This document shows, piece after piece, positions 10,301 to 19,969 of a DNA stretch of 64,000 nucleotides. Each line of letters starts with the position of its first letter. Positions within the stretch are counted from its first letter, which is position 1. The DNA is taken from the NCBI GenBank assembly GCA_030407315.1, contig JALQPE010002763.1, positions 1 to 64,000 on the forward strand. The letters are read 5' to 3'. The stretch is from Asparagopsis taxiformis (Eukaryota; Rhodophyta; Florideophyceae; Bonnemaisoniales; Bonnemaisoniaceae). The notes beneath the pieces are model-generated. The model saw only the letters and a program-made list of their open reading frames with translations. It had not been told where the DNA came from and did not search any database. Both the position numbers and the translations under genes were made by a program.

Positions 10301-11155
10301 CACATACCCCACCGCCAACATATTGTTGCGCAGGTCCTCCACGTGGTCTTCTTTCACATCCCGAAGGGTCACGGCCGGTTCCACTAGCTGCCTCACCAAC
10401 ACAGTCGCTCCTTCTCCGACGTAATCCGACGTCACAAACTTGGGCACCGTAATTTGCGTCCCCTGCTGCTCACGAATGCTTTCCGCCACCTCCGGTTCGT
10501 CGTCCACCTCGGTTACGTCCTGCGTAGTAGCTTCGGTGACGTTGGAGCGAGCAGGGTGCTTCGTGCCTCCACTGGAGGCTCTGGCAGAGCGAGCAGGGCG
10601 CTTCGTGCCTCCCGAAACCGGGACGGAGCGTGCTGGATGCTTCGTACCCCCCGAACCAGTGATTTCGCCTGCTGGACCGGTACTGGGCATCCGTCCCGAG
10701 CTGGCCTGGTTCGTTGCTGCGTTGAAGTTTGACGCTGCAGCAGGGGTACAAATGTCGCTAGGGCCATCCTCCGCAGCGGGGCGCATCATCCGAGTATCCC
10801 AAGGGTAAAACGCCACGGCGTATGCTCCACCCATCGTCTCCGGCGGTCCCTCGGCGCCATCAAACATGTACGGGAACGGGAGGTCCTTGAACTTGTCCTT
10901 AGTCGCAATGTTGCGCACGACGATATAGTCCGCCTCGTCGGTTTCCGGCAGCTTGTGGTTGTGCAGCGTGCGCGGAAGGCCAACATCGCCACCAGCAGTG
11001 CTCACCGAAGCCGTCCCAATATGCACAGCCGCACCGTCCACGTCCGCAAACAAGTCGACATCGACGCCGCGCTTGAGTCCGCGCGACTCCGCTGACGCGC
11101 TCACTTGATTGCCGCAAACCGTTGAAAACAAACTGCTGAAATGCGTATCCGCCAT
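7307..11155 (-). CDS. ParB-domain / 2-oxoglutarate-Fe(II) dioxygenase fusion protein
   Basis: One uninterrupted frame of about 1282 codons. I chose the ATG at 11155 (context CAACCATGG, product MADTHFSSLF) over the in-frame ATG at 11299 because of its strong context and normal protein start. From the N-terminus there is a variable region with three GGTK(H/R)PARS repeats (about residues 165-203). A ParB/sulfiredoxin-fold domain follows (about 250-365) with the signature VTVIDGLHRLNAMHS near residue 324. Next come a basic cluster (ARRKRRPSAANVRLTHKKQR, about 620-645, probable nuclear localisation) and a long acidic stretch. The C-terminal domain has the 2-oxoglutarate dioxygenase pattern: HND (HxD iron ligands) in QVPHNDF near 1103, the distal histidine in GHGHVQHAG near 1173, and an arginine in RYHTYF near 1195. 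Family knowledge suggests DNA recognition by ParB and oxidation of a base or protein side chain. The substrate is not shown. The gene is flanked by hairpin repeats H1/H2 and H3/H4. Confidence 0.75.
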   Translation of the reverse strand: MADTHFSSLFSTVCGNQVSASAESRGLKRGVDVDLFADVDGAAVHIGTASVSTAGGDVGLPRTLHNHKLPETDEADYIVVRNIATKDKFKDLPFPYMFDGAEGPPETMGGAYAVAFYPWDTRMMRPAAEDGPSDICTPAAASNFNAATNQASSGRMPSTGPAGEITGSGGTKHPARSVPVSGGTKRPARSARASSGGTKHPARSNVTEATTQDVTEVDDEPEVAESIREQQGTQITVPKFVTSDYVGEGATVLVRQLVEPAVTLRDVKEDHVEDLRNNMLAVGYVSSSRITVTVLRSQNTHLSADTRLFQNGKFHANANVTVIDGLHRLNAMHSIADDFTRLTRMHRTKLPQDANRLRWVTQPLDVYYLRRKDNSDLQPHEIIHKSAESNHTTGTQLTERSLVRILSSIQQFIRTIAVANNVENAGDLRESDVIRTLFEAQFMGMMNSTNTARRWTRLAIATLKHPVLDEVLRELNNSERRNEIGITHLDHKIVRELLEENFVFVLRGLSEYLNPAHSGRPDGRFDVNDFYTYVRRVTAIANSLYAAYGRPKSIMRKSFLSTEMAIGSVKQPKELQWHLTNAIAMYRGDDRSSEVRMRRRTTRLQDLETNLKEFFNPTLKKKTKARRKRRPSAANVRLTHKKQRNVEHEPASHGIRRRSQRLRSTGSTRLEEEEPVVVQQSAGEEEQAVVDKPTDQQQATVSGDEGDEDSARSPDSAVEIVPQDNQRAGATPSNQESVHTASDEEDKQGADEGQVESKGVREVTITLTVPEGVEVDEDGYIVRDSPSEHDLLFDDRMPSLPDDFEVKDRAEGHHLAQRPADVIASVRVGCLPPIELRLLLESVEIDEEGREVRYLKQVAMDPVFEGLHIPEQHRARHLVFEIDTIYPMFFAAWKMAAKAMCEPTSTFLPSRLDFAQVARMSTSWKDSYEAGTGMAYFHNCRTEINERGYTVMHNFADVSYRDASDKFPFDLGLMEEIPNQELFRYFLGTWEGEQVHKDPGNRQLWSPIVNTGDDETDEKNRNEGRARFTSTRHCLVDYAENDETHIDRFKFVTRRALLDVWLGILVRLIGLEECGLPGEKLVMPASGGRFLITGKGCPRQVPHNDFPVPPRDRKDQLPGYFVIANGDDPFPIWVCPGSHKYVFSKALELDMYAKTMKLKKVIVPPRSVFIGHGHVQHAGAGHVDRVVSHTTTRYHTYFRNASYPIPDNVSFGFIRRLEFEEEVIANAPRRSARQSQPAPVNVRHKTVVPIPVKKDRRPKTGQLGIMRMKTTEAPKKRTLTPG

Positions 11156-11497
11156 GGTTGTTGAGTTGGAAAGGAAAAGAGATGGTTGACGTTGACGTAT
11201 TCGAGTGATGTGGATGGTATGTTTCACGTTGAAGAATTGTCGTGAACGCCAATCGCTGGAAATAATAACACAATACAACCGAAATTTTGTTAGGTACACA
11301 CCTATCGTGACCGCTGGAATGCAAGACAGGCAATCGAGATGTGAGTGTCCGTTCGGAACGGGCCCGAGTCGGGCTCTCGAAACCTGACGAGGTGGCGTGA
11401 AGCAGGCAGTGTCCTTGATGTGTAATGTGTTAAAATTACAGCTGTCAAGCTAGGCGGCTTTTGGGGCGGCTGCGAGCACCCCTTTATCCGGGGAACA

Positions 11498-11704
11498 CCC
11501 TGATTTGAGTTAAAATTTGGGCTATTCTCAAAAACATGCACATGTGAACATGTTTTGAGATGGGGGTGTGCCGTACGGCACAATCGACCGCCCAAATCGT
11601 TGATTTTTGCAAGATTTTCTGTGCCCGAAATTTAGAATTCTGGGCTGGCCAGCAGTGCATCTGAGCTGGACATCCACCGGACGTCCATTTCAGGTTGGTC
11701 GTGT
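11498..11704 (+). repeat. Hairpin repeat H3
   Basis: The stem-loop lies at 11527-11559 and GTGCCGTACGGCAC at 11568-11581. The unit ends with CCACCGGACGTCCATTTCAG. It sits about 350 bp upstream of the ParB/dioxygenase start codon, in the same orientation as H1 and H2, and is followed by the shared spacer module (about 11815-11998) and then H4. Confidence 0.8.
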
Positions 11705-11995
11705 GCTGCCTACATCCACGCATTGCAGCAACTAAGCAGGCGGGTTCACTACTAATATAAAGTGCACGGAATATGAGTAACGTGATGGTGAGTATTGTTT
11801 GTGTTGAGGGAGTAAGGCGGGACCATTATGAAACACGGAAGAAGATTTCTCCCTAGCATAACTTAGGCTTGAAGCCTGGAATCGACCCATCTTTCGGCGC
11901 CATTTAGCCTCACAGTTAGTGCTTACAGAAGCCAGTGATGACCCCGCTCGGGGCGGCGGCCGGTGCCTGGGGCCGTTGTGGCCAAATTAGACACC

Positions 11996-12156
11996 CTGAT
12001 TTGAATTAAAATTTGGGCTATTCTCAAAAACATGCACATGTGAACATGTTTTTGAGATGGGGGTGTGCCGTACGGCAGAATCGACCGCCCAAATCAAGGT
12101 TTTTTACAATATTTTTGCTGCCCGAAATTCTACAATTTCTGGGCTGGCCAGTAATG
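11996..12156 (+). repeat. Hairpin repeat H4, truncated
   Basis: The 12-bp stem-loop is intact at 12023-12056. The palindrome is altered at its last base (GTGCCGTACGGCAG, 12065-12078), and the unit diverges after GGGCTGGCCAG, so the GGACGTCC end is lost. It is the tandem partner of H3 with a period near 498 bp. Confidence 0.75.
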
Positions 12157-12689
12157 CATTAGCTATCTGCTCTAAACCGATTCTAACAAGCAGAAAGAAT
12201 CCTCTCCTTCATGACGATGCTCTCGAATTGAGTGCAATGCAACGGACTCCCTCCAGGAGAACGACAAAGCATCGTCTTTTGCAAGGCATTTCCGTACGAA
12301 AAATAATCGAAAAATATTTGACTTTAACCTAACAGCTATCGCGAGCACCGTACTCAGCTATATTTCCTCTGTAATTTCCTTCCTCCAACCAATCAATAGC
12401 CGCTTGGTCACAGGCTTAAAAGCCTTCCACTATCTGTCCTATCCATCGAAGACCCTCGGAGGGTTCGATCCAGGCCTTCATCACCCATGATGGGTGTGCA
12501 ACCCGAGAAATTGAAAATGGAACATATTGCGACAGGGACGAGATATCATTCAATGAAAGAGAAGTTCTCTTTCGTTTACTTTTTTCTAACAAGATTCTAA
12601 ACGTCTACAAACCCTATGTCGTCCGTCCGTTTTCATCCCGGAGAGATGTGGGTGTGAGGTAAGACGCAGTGGTGATGTTGTGTTGATTC

Positions 12690-13020
12690 CCACAGACGGA
12701 GGTGGAGGAGGTGGCTACGGAGGAAGCCTGGAGAACTTCTCCGGTACTGACATCTCACATGTTGAACATGTGAGATGTCAGTACCCATGGATGAGAAGAA
12801 AAACATGTTGAGGTCCGGTTCGGATATTGTTGCCATTAACGGAGGCGGAGGAGGCGGCTACGGTGGAAGCCTGCAGAACATGTGACTCACATCTCGGAGA
12901 TGTCAGTACCCATGGATGAGAAGAAAAGCATGTTGAGGTGCGGTTCGGATATTCGATCCATTAACGGAGGTGGTGGAGGAGGCTATGGTGGAAGCCTGGA
13001 GAAGAATAGAATAGTCCTAT
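12690..13020 (+). repeat. Three imperfect tandem units encoding Gly-rich GGGGYGGSLE
   Basis: Units start near 12700, 12840 and 12965. Each has a GGAGG(C/T)GG-rich segment followed by GGCTACGG(A/T)GGAAGCCTG. The first two then carry a shared block ending in CCCATGGATGAGAAGAAAA. In one frame the start of each unit reads as glycines then YGGSLE, but stops interrupt the frame between units. A GTAAGA...CCCACAG pair (12659-12715) could be a short intron in front of the first unit. This may be a decayed Gly-rich gene or a simple repeat; I cannot separate the two. Confidence 0.5.
12744..12784. repeat. Perfect 41-nt palindrome
   Basis: The left arm 12744-12763 begins GTACTGACATCTCACATGTT. The right arm 12765-12784 is its exact reverse complement, with a single G between them. 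The centre contains ACATGTGA, which is also found in the loop region of the H repeats. It could extrude as a cruciform or be a dimeric protein site. Confidence 0.9.
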
Positions 13021-13299
13021 ACCCATGGATCACAAGAAAACGTTGTTGGACTCCTTTTCGAAGCCCATTCGTCTCTTGAATAAATTTAGCACCCAAATCA
13101 TATACGATTGCCGAGTTGACACCCCGTATGTCTCGTTGGTAGAAATAGCAGGGGCTCCACCACTCAGCTGACGGGAAGTAGTTACTGATTATATGAGATA
13201 TGGCTTAGCTCCCGCCAAAACCGATAGCTCTGGGCTCAGGTTCTCCAAATGTGGTTATACGAATGTGTTCTGACAATGCTAGAAGGCGAATATCTGCAT

Positions 13300-13482
13300 C
13301 CTGATTTGAATTAAAATTTGGGCTATTCTCAAAAACATGCACATGTGAACATGTTTTGAGATGGGGGTGTGCCGTACGGCACAATCGACCGCCCAAATCG
13401 ATGTTTTTTGCAATATTTTTTTCTGCCCGAAATATTACAATTTCTGGGCTGGCCAGCAATGCATCTGAGCTGGACATCCCCA
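13300..13482 (+). repeat. Hairpin repeat H5
   Basis: The stem-loop lies at 13328-13360 and GTGCCGTACGGCAC at 13369-13382. It is upstream of the methyltransferase/SET gene and in inverted orientation relative to H6 on the other side of that gene. It diverges after GCTGGACATCC. Confidence 0.8.
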
Positions 13483-13828
13483 TGTCCAGTGGCCGTCCGG
13501 ATGTCGCTCACCTGGTAAGCGTGATGCACCTGTGACAACCTATGTGACTGCAGTCACAGCCGCCATGGCGGCCGTGCAGTACAACACTCAAAGACAGGGA
13601 ATCACAATCTTTTAAAATTTTTCTCTACCACGTATCCGTCACAACTTATTACCTACACCGGTTACGGGTTTCAAGACCTTTCCATTGCTGTGTACCCGTA
13701 TACTCTGTTCCGTTCGATATCAACCAGTGTTCCTCACGAAAGAGTGCAAACGTCACGAGATACGTCGTCAAATTTGACTGTCTCGCCGAGCGGTCGCCAT
13801 CCTGTACCGAATTTCCACTCATTCCATT

Positions 13829-16800
13829 ATGACGAATAAGCGCAGGCGCAACAGCAATCCGATCGTTGACGACGCAACCGTGCCAATTCTGCGCGAACCC
13901 GCTAGCCCTTGGGAGGATTCTAGTGACATGGGTACACGTCGAAACGTAGGTCGCGCCGCCCGCGAAACTACTCTCGCTGGCAAAGACTTCCTCCGCCTCT
14001 TGCTGGATTTATTCGCCCACTCAAGTTTCGCAGACTTGACGGACAAGCCGGGAGGTTTCACATACGCGGACCTTGGCGCTTGGGTTGCGCAGGGCACGGA
14101 AGAACAATTTGCGGCGCTGCAAGGTCGACTCAGCATGGTCCTTCAGCGGTCGTTCGAAGAATGCTGGAGTCGAGGCGGATGTTGCCGAAATCGTCATGGC
14201 AGAGATGAACGTTGAGCGAGCCAAGCAGATTGTTCGTCTGGCATTACCGATTGCCGAGTTTTCAAGACAGGATGAGCGTATCGGGCAATGGGTTGAGCAC
14301 TGCATCCTTTCTGGGATCGTGCCGCAGACCTTCCTTATTGGATGTAACATGCTTCCTTCGCCACTACAGGCGCCGCAGCGCGGGGAACCAAGCGCCTTCG
14401 TTCTTGCTCCACCGGAAACGTTCGAGGTATTGATGTATTTCCAAGCGTTGTCTATCATCCGAAATCACAACAAGAACCTGCCGCGTCGCCGAATAGGCGA
14501 CGCGGCCGAAGAGGGGAACGAAGCCGCACGCGTCTCAGCCCATCGGAAAAGCACTAATCGAGCTTGTTACGTGGTTCAAGTTTTATACCATGCTTGGACC
14601 GATGTGGCCTTCGCCGCAAAGTTTTCCAGCTTCGAAGAGTTGATGGCGCCGTACATCATTTTCGACAGCAGTGAGCATTGGTTTGACGTGCTCGATGAAG
14701 GTCTATTCGCACCGATGGAGCAGAAGCTAGATCTCTACCACGACAAAGCTCCCCTATCTCATCCTGATGGATATGGTGGAAAAGTAGAGACAAGAACCAG
14801 TGCGCAGCACAGTGCATTTAGGGACCTTGTGAGGAAGTTCTTCGACCGGTTGCAGTTTCTTATCGTCAACCCGGACCTGTACACCTGGCCGGAGTCCGAC
14901 CGCTGGGGGGCGCTGGAAATATACTTGTCAAGCGGAAATCCGGACAAGCTGCCAGCGTACTTTGACACCCTCGACGAAGACGTTATGGCTGTCCTCCGCC
15001 CGGCACCACAAGCCGCGGACGCAGAAAAGGTCCCCAAGCCGGTTGATGACACTCCCACTCGTCGCAACACAGGAGGGAGAGGTTTGGTTCCGTCGACAAG
15101 ACACACAACCAGGCTTCAACTTGGACCTGGGAGGACCAGTCTTACTGCCCAAGGGCCGTCTCCCCCGTCACCGTCACCCCATGCGACAGAAGAGCAGGAA
15201 AGTGAAGGGCAGGCTCTCGCAAAGGACTTTCTTTCGAAAATGAGTCAGTATTGCCGGGTGTACGACGTCCCTTTCGAAGATTTGGTCAGTGCCGACGAGA
15301 GCCGAGAACACGTGCCCATCACGGGCAACGTTCAGCTCATTCTGACTGATCCGCCCTACAATGTTCGTCGGAAGAGGAACGATTCCAACTCTTCGTACGA
15401 CAGGCTAACTGCAGAAGATATGCAGGCTAGCATCGAAGTGTTTGACGAGCTGTTGCGCCCCGGTGGCCACGGCATCGTGTTCTGCTCCGTTTTGCAGTTC
15501 TACGAATGGTTCCATTACTTGGAAACGTACAAAGGACCGCAGTCAGAAGGCCCAACCGATGCTGCTGCCAGTGATGACGGGTCGGATGAAGAAGAGGTTA
15601 CGTCCATGAATTCGGACTCCGAAGCATCGCAGCACAGTGGCGAAGAAAGTGCGGATGAGGAGGAGGAGGAGGACGAGGAGGAGGAGGACGTCGTTCGGAA
15701 TTCAGTTTTCTTCGTTGACGAGGTACCTCTGTTGTTTGTCCGACTACCTGGGCACCTCTATCAAATGCCGGGGCGGAAGAGGTACCAACGCATGAACATG
15801 GCAGAGGTCGCTATCCACTTCTGGAAGCGAGGTGTTCCGTTCAAGACTGGAAGCGAGATGGTGGCCTATAGGAACCACGGATACATGGACGGCACGTACC
15901 CGGCGTGGTGCAACGTCACCATCAATATGCCCGCCATCGATTCGAATGAGATGGTGTGGCGAACAAGGAGCACAACCGGTGCTACGGTCAGAGTTCGTGC
16001 AGAGCAGAAGAGCGTCGCTCTCATGATGGAGTTGATCAGCCAGCATTCACAGCCTGGTGATATTGTTGTCGATCCATTCTCTGGCACTTTCGCAACGGGA
16101 AAAGCAGCTATGAGCTTGCCTGAGCACCGTGTTTTCGTCGGCAGTGACATGGACAAATTGTGTGTGGCACGATCGCTTCCAAAGCTGTGTGCTCTCATGT
16201 CACGTGTAATTCTTTCAAACAACACTGACATGAGGGTCACGACAGAAGCGAAACAGAGTGCTGAGAAGTTCTTGGCGTCCCCCTCTGTCACGATGCGTAC
16301 GCAGAGGGAACGCAGGATCATCGAACCCCCACCTGGCCTTCCCCTGTACCAGAGGTTCCCGAAATATATTCGGCAGTACCTCTGGCAGCTGTGCCCAGAG
16401 TCGATTGCGTCGCACGAGCACATGGAAAAACCGGTACATTATTGGCCACCTTCCCTGCGCCGCTGGTTGCAAACTGAAAACCCTCGCGTGATGCGGGCAC
16501 ACGATTGTGTTGCGAAAAAATTGAGCGTTCGACCATCGCTGATTAAGCATCCAAATGCAGGAAGAGGGCTCTTCGCTGAACAGACATTTAATGTTGGCGA
16601 CGAAGTATGTGCATACTACGGAACTGTTGTGTACTCTGATATGAGCAAGGAGTCGATGAGGTTCGCGTACGGAGAGGGTCACATGGCGATAACGAAGGAA
16701 ACATTCTTGATGTATGCCATCAAGCTGTATGCAACAGCGGAGGACGACGAAAACATCGAGCATCCAATTTGGATTGTTCCGGCTCCGTTCTGTTCGGCGC

Positions 16801-17087
16801 AGTTCATCAACGACCCGCGGTATTTGCGAGGTGAGGACACTCCGGCGGAAGACACCAGGCGGATGGCCAACGTCGAGTTTGTCGAGAACTACAGCAGCGG
16901 TTCGACGGGGAAGAAGCTCAAGGCGAAGGACCTAGAAAATCCGAAGATCATTGTAGTACGTGCAATCCGCGATATCGTCCGGGGCAGGAGCTCTACGTTC
17001 ATTATGGGACAGCGTTTAGAGCATGGAATTAGGGTCACGAAAGATGTTTTCATTTCGACTACAAATAAAGCTACGTTCCAGAGTTGA
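13829..17087 (+). CDS. DNA amino-methyltransferase / SET-domain fusion protein (one frame change near N-terminus)
   Basis: The main frame (14073-17087, 1004 codons) is preceded by a frame starting at ATG 13829 (MTNKRRRNSNPIVDD) that looks like the true N-terminus. The two are offset by +1 and join somewhere around 14130-14215, by an indel, sequence error or unseen intron. In main-frame numbering, motif IV of an N4/N6 amino-methyltransferase is DPPYN at 426-430. An acidic insertion (about 505-545) follows. The SAM-binding motif DPFSGTFATG comes at 667, giving the IV-then-I order of beta-class enzymes. A SET-like domain follows (about 818-985) with GRGLFAEQ, CAYYGT, FINDPRY and NVEFVEN. Its final tyrosine motif is atypical (FIMGQRLEHG), so histone-methyltransferase activity is uncertain. 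Likely targets are adenine or cytosine in DNA plus a lysine. It is divergent from the ParB/dioxygenase gene and bracketed by inverted repeats H5 and H6. Confidence 0.75.
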
Positions 17088-17267
17088 AGTATATCATATA
17101 ATGCAGCATGTCCAGCCACCATTAGTCCAGGGTGAAACCTATTGAGCAGTACTCGCCTGTCAAAAAACAATCGTTCACACTCTAGGTGCACTTCGTCCGA
17201 GCAGTGAACCTGACTGCTTGGATGCTGTTATGTGTGCAGATGCAAAATACAAGACCAAGTTGAAATG

Positions 17268-17456
17268 GACGCCCGGTGGATGTCCAGCTCAGTTGCATTG
17301 CTGTCCAGCCCAGAAATTCTACAATTCAAGGCAGAAAAAAATATTGCAAAAAACATCGATTTCAGCGGGTCGATTGTGCCGTACGGCACACCCCCATCTC
17401 AAAAACATGTTCACATGTGCATGTTTTTGAGAATAGCCCAAATTTTAATTCAAATC
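17268..17456 (-). repeat. Hairpin repeat H6, inverted orientation
   Basis: This is the only copy on the minus strand. GTGCCGTACGGCAC is at 17376-17389 and the perfect 12-bp stem-loop at 17398-17431. With H5 it forms an inverted pair whose CCTGATTTGAATT ends face outward around the methyltransferase/SET gene. Confidence 0.8.
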
Positions 17457-17687
17457 AGGACGTCTTCCGGACATAGGGGTACTCGCGGCCTAGCTCGACA
17501 ACTGTAATTGTACCTCATTAAATACTGTTGATGACTGCCTACCGTATACAATCTGGGCTGTTGGCGTATTCTCCGGTACTTGACCTGAACGTTCATCGCA
17601 GACCGTTGTGGTTACCGACACTATACAGCAATCTTTTTTGTATCTCGTGCAACTCAATCCTTCCATCGCTTCGGGGAAAGCTTCATT

Positions 17688-19969
17688 ATGCCGCCGCGTA
17701 TTGCGAAGAAAGCTCCAAAGCCTCCGGGCCTCCAGAAAACCGGTCAGCAGCTGCTGTATCGAGTGCCCGACAATCCCGTGCGAAGAAGCGGTCTGGGTCT
17801 ACCGGCAGCATTGAACCGCGGTCCGGTAGTCGCAAGACGGACCGGCGCAGAACTGGGGATCCGCAGCGAGAAAGTGAGGAAGGAGGAACGGCGCGGAGAG
17901 AGATGGGGCTTGACCGAGGCAAGCGTGCTCGCAGGGACAGTGAACATCATGATGATGACATGATAGTGGCTCAAAACATGTTGGAATTGCGGCAGAGTGC
18001 TATGGCAAAGGTAGTTCCTCCCGGGTTGGCAGATGCGGAGGTGCTGCAGACGGAGTCCCAGCCGGGGGTTCGCGAGACACTGGAGGCTGTGACCCCCACT
18101 GCGCCAACTATGCCGAGTACATCAGCCCCAGCAGGTAATGCAGTCAGGGACCCGAGGATAGCGGCAAGGGATGTTGTTTCTGAGCAACGTTCACAGGATG
18201 CCAACTATCATCGGCGGTCAGGTGGTACTGAGGGGAGAGAGCAGCCGGAGTGCGGGCCTCGTCACAACAGACTGTCATTGGTGCCAAATATGCGCGTAAC
18301 GCCCCCGCGACGTCAGGCTATTGCCGATGGAGGACATCATAATCCCGATAGCGTGGGAGATGGGGGGACGGTGAGGGCAGAGAGGTTGCATCCGCCGGAA
18401 TCCATCGATTTAATGGCGAGTCGCATCAATGCGCAGAAGAAGAAGATCGCGGAGCTGGAAAAAAAGTGTTTAGCCAGGACATAGCAAACAAGGCGCTCAC
18501 CACGGAGATAGTTGCGTTGGAGGCTAAGGTGAAAACTCTGCAGGCGGAAAATGCCAGCCTTACTGCAATTGCGAGAACAGGTAGAATCAGTGATCACGGT
18601 GGCGGTAAGTCGAAAATACAGAAAGCCATTCCTGTGAAATACCTTGGAGTTCTTAGGGCGGTTGAGGAAAACCTGACAAAGTGGTGCAAGAACGAGACTA
18701 TGGAGCTGGACCCTATAGCGGAACAAACGCAGAGACGTTGGACTGGACGTACCATCGAGGTAGAGCCGGTAGAAGGGACACTTTGGAGCGAAAACGGTGT
18801 AGGATATATTGCTACCCCTCCGGGCTAATCATCAAGAATCTGCAGTGGTATACACCTTCGTACAGAGACGAGAGTGATCTGCTGAATGACTTGGTGCGAC
18901 ACGTACTGCGTCAAAGTCCGTGGTGTGATGTGTTTTCCGATGAGGAGCAGCGTGTGTGCTGTCAAGAGGCTGTGGCGGGGAGCAAGGAATTGAAAGTGAA
19001 GGTGACGCAGAAACTGTCCGACGTGATGAGTGCACGGAAGCGTAATGCGAGGGACAGATTGTTCGGTTCGCTGGGGTACACGAAATTAATGTCTAGATGC
19101 ACGATGCTGACGACGCGAGCTGAGATGGACGAGCGAGAGGATCAAAAGCGCGAAGCGTCTGAGAAGCTTTTGAAACGGAAAGCAACGGTGATTTGGATAT
19201 GGGGAGGTGGCGAACGGCACCGTTCTCAGAGCTGCGATACAGCAAAGGCATGGTTCCTGACAGCTTCGAAATGGAAGTGAATGGTGATGCATGGTTTAAC
19301 AACCGAGTAGCTGTGAATGTGCTGCACATCTTCAGGGGTTATTCGATACGACCAGAACAAGTAATGGACATAGAGACGAGCATACTAACGCTGGCGCGCC
19401 TGGATGCTTGGCTAGTGACTACTGTGGAGTGTTTGGATGAACCGAAGGGGAAAGGAGGTGCACGGCAGAAGGAGTTTACAAGGCGGTACAGTCAATATGT
19501 GGGGGTAGCTTTTCAGCAATTAGTTGGTATGGTGGTGTACTGCATGTCTTGTCTCCAAGGCTCGCAAGCAAGGGAAGAAACGGACGTTGTCGAGAGCGAA
19601 CAGCGGACTAGTGCACAGTCACGGCATGTGTTTGCAAGCCGTACTGTGACGAGAGAGGCTGTTGAAGTGTGGCAAAGCGGAGAGGGGTCTGGAATTGTTC
19701 ATGTCGTTGATGATGTAAACCGCTGCTCATCACTTGTTCTAGTGTCCGAGGATTGGATTCAATCGCATATTACGTCAAACCTCGGTGCTGTAATGGATTG
19801 TGTGATTGCGCAAGGACTAATTGGCGCAGAACTTTTCGTCGTTGACCCATATGCTGGACACCTGAGTGCAAACCTGAATGTCGAAATCAATGCCCCACAG
19901 TATGGGGGCATGGAGCGGCGCCATGCAGCCACTGCTGATAACGGTTTTGGCGTAATGGAGGATGGTTGA
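17688..19969 (+). pseudogene. Coiled-coil protein gene with four successive -1 frame changes
   Basis: The coding signal passes through five frame segments: from ATG 17688 (MPPRIAKKAPKPPGLQ) into the 17528-18484 frame, then 18466-18828, 18681-19280 and 19193-19969. Every transition is -1, as expected from single-base losses. The N-terminal third is basic and low-complexity (AKKRSGSTGS, RKTDRRRTGD). A heptad-like coiled coil spans the second join (INAQKKKIAELEKK before it, EIVALEAKVKTLQAEN after it), so the two segments were one protein. The C-terminal segment (19193-19969) is globular with no motif I recognise. The gene lies between the methyltransferase/SET gene and the convergent transposase. 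It is either a recently decayed gene, a sequence with homopolymer errors, or one that uses frameshifting. Function unknown. Confidence 0.5.
18460..18466 (+). promoter_or_regulatory. Candidate -1 frameshift heptamer A AAA AAG
   Basis: The heptamer is correctly phased with the upstream frame (GAA AAA AAG), and a -1 slip leads directly into the downstream coiled-coil frame. It is also a homopolymer run, so a lost A is an equal explanation. Confidence 0.35.

Noticed and set aside
18605..18718. Possible 114-nt intron (GTAAGT, CTGAC, TATAG) in the coiled-coil gene
   Set aside because: The signals fit the local consensus but the segment is open and a multiple of three, so the sequence alone cannot say whether it is removed, and it does not explain the frame changes.
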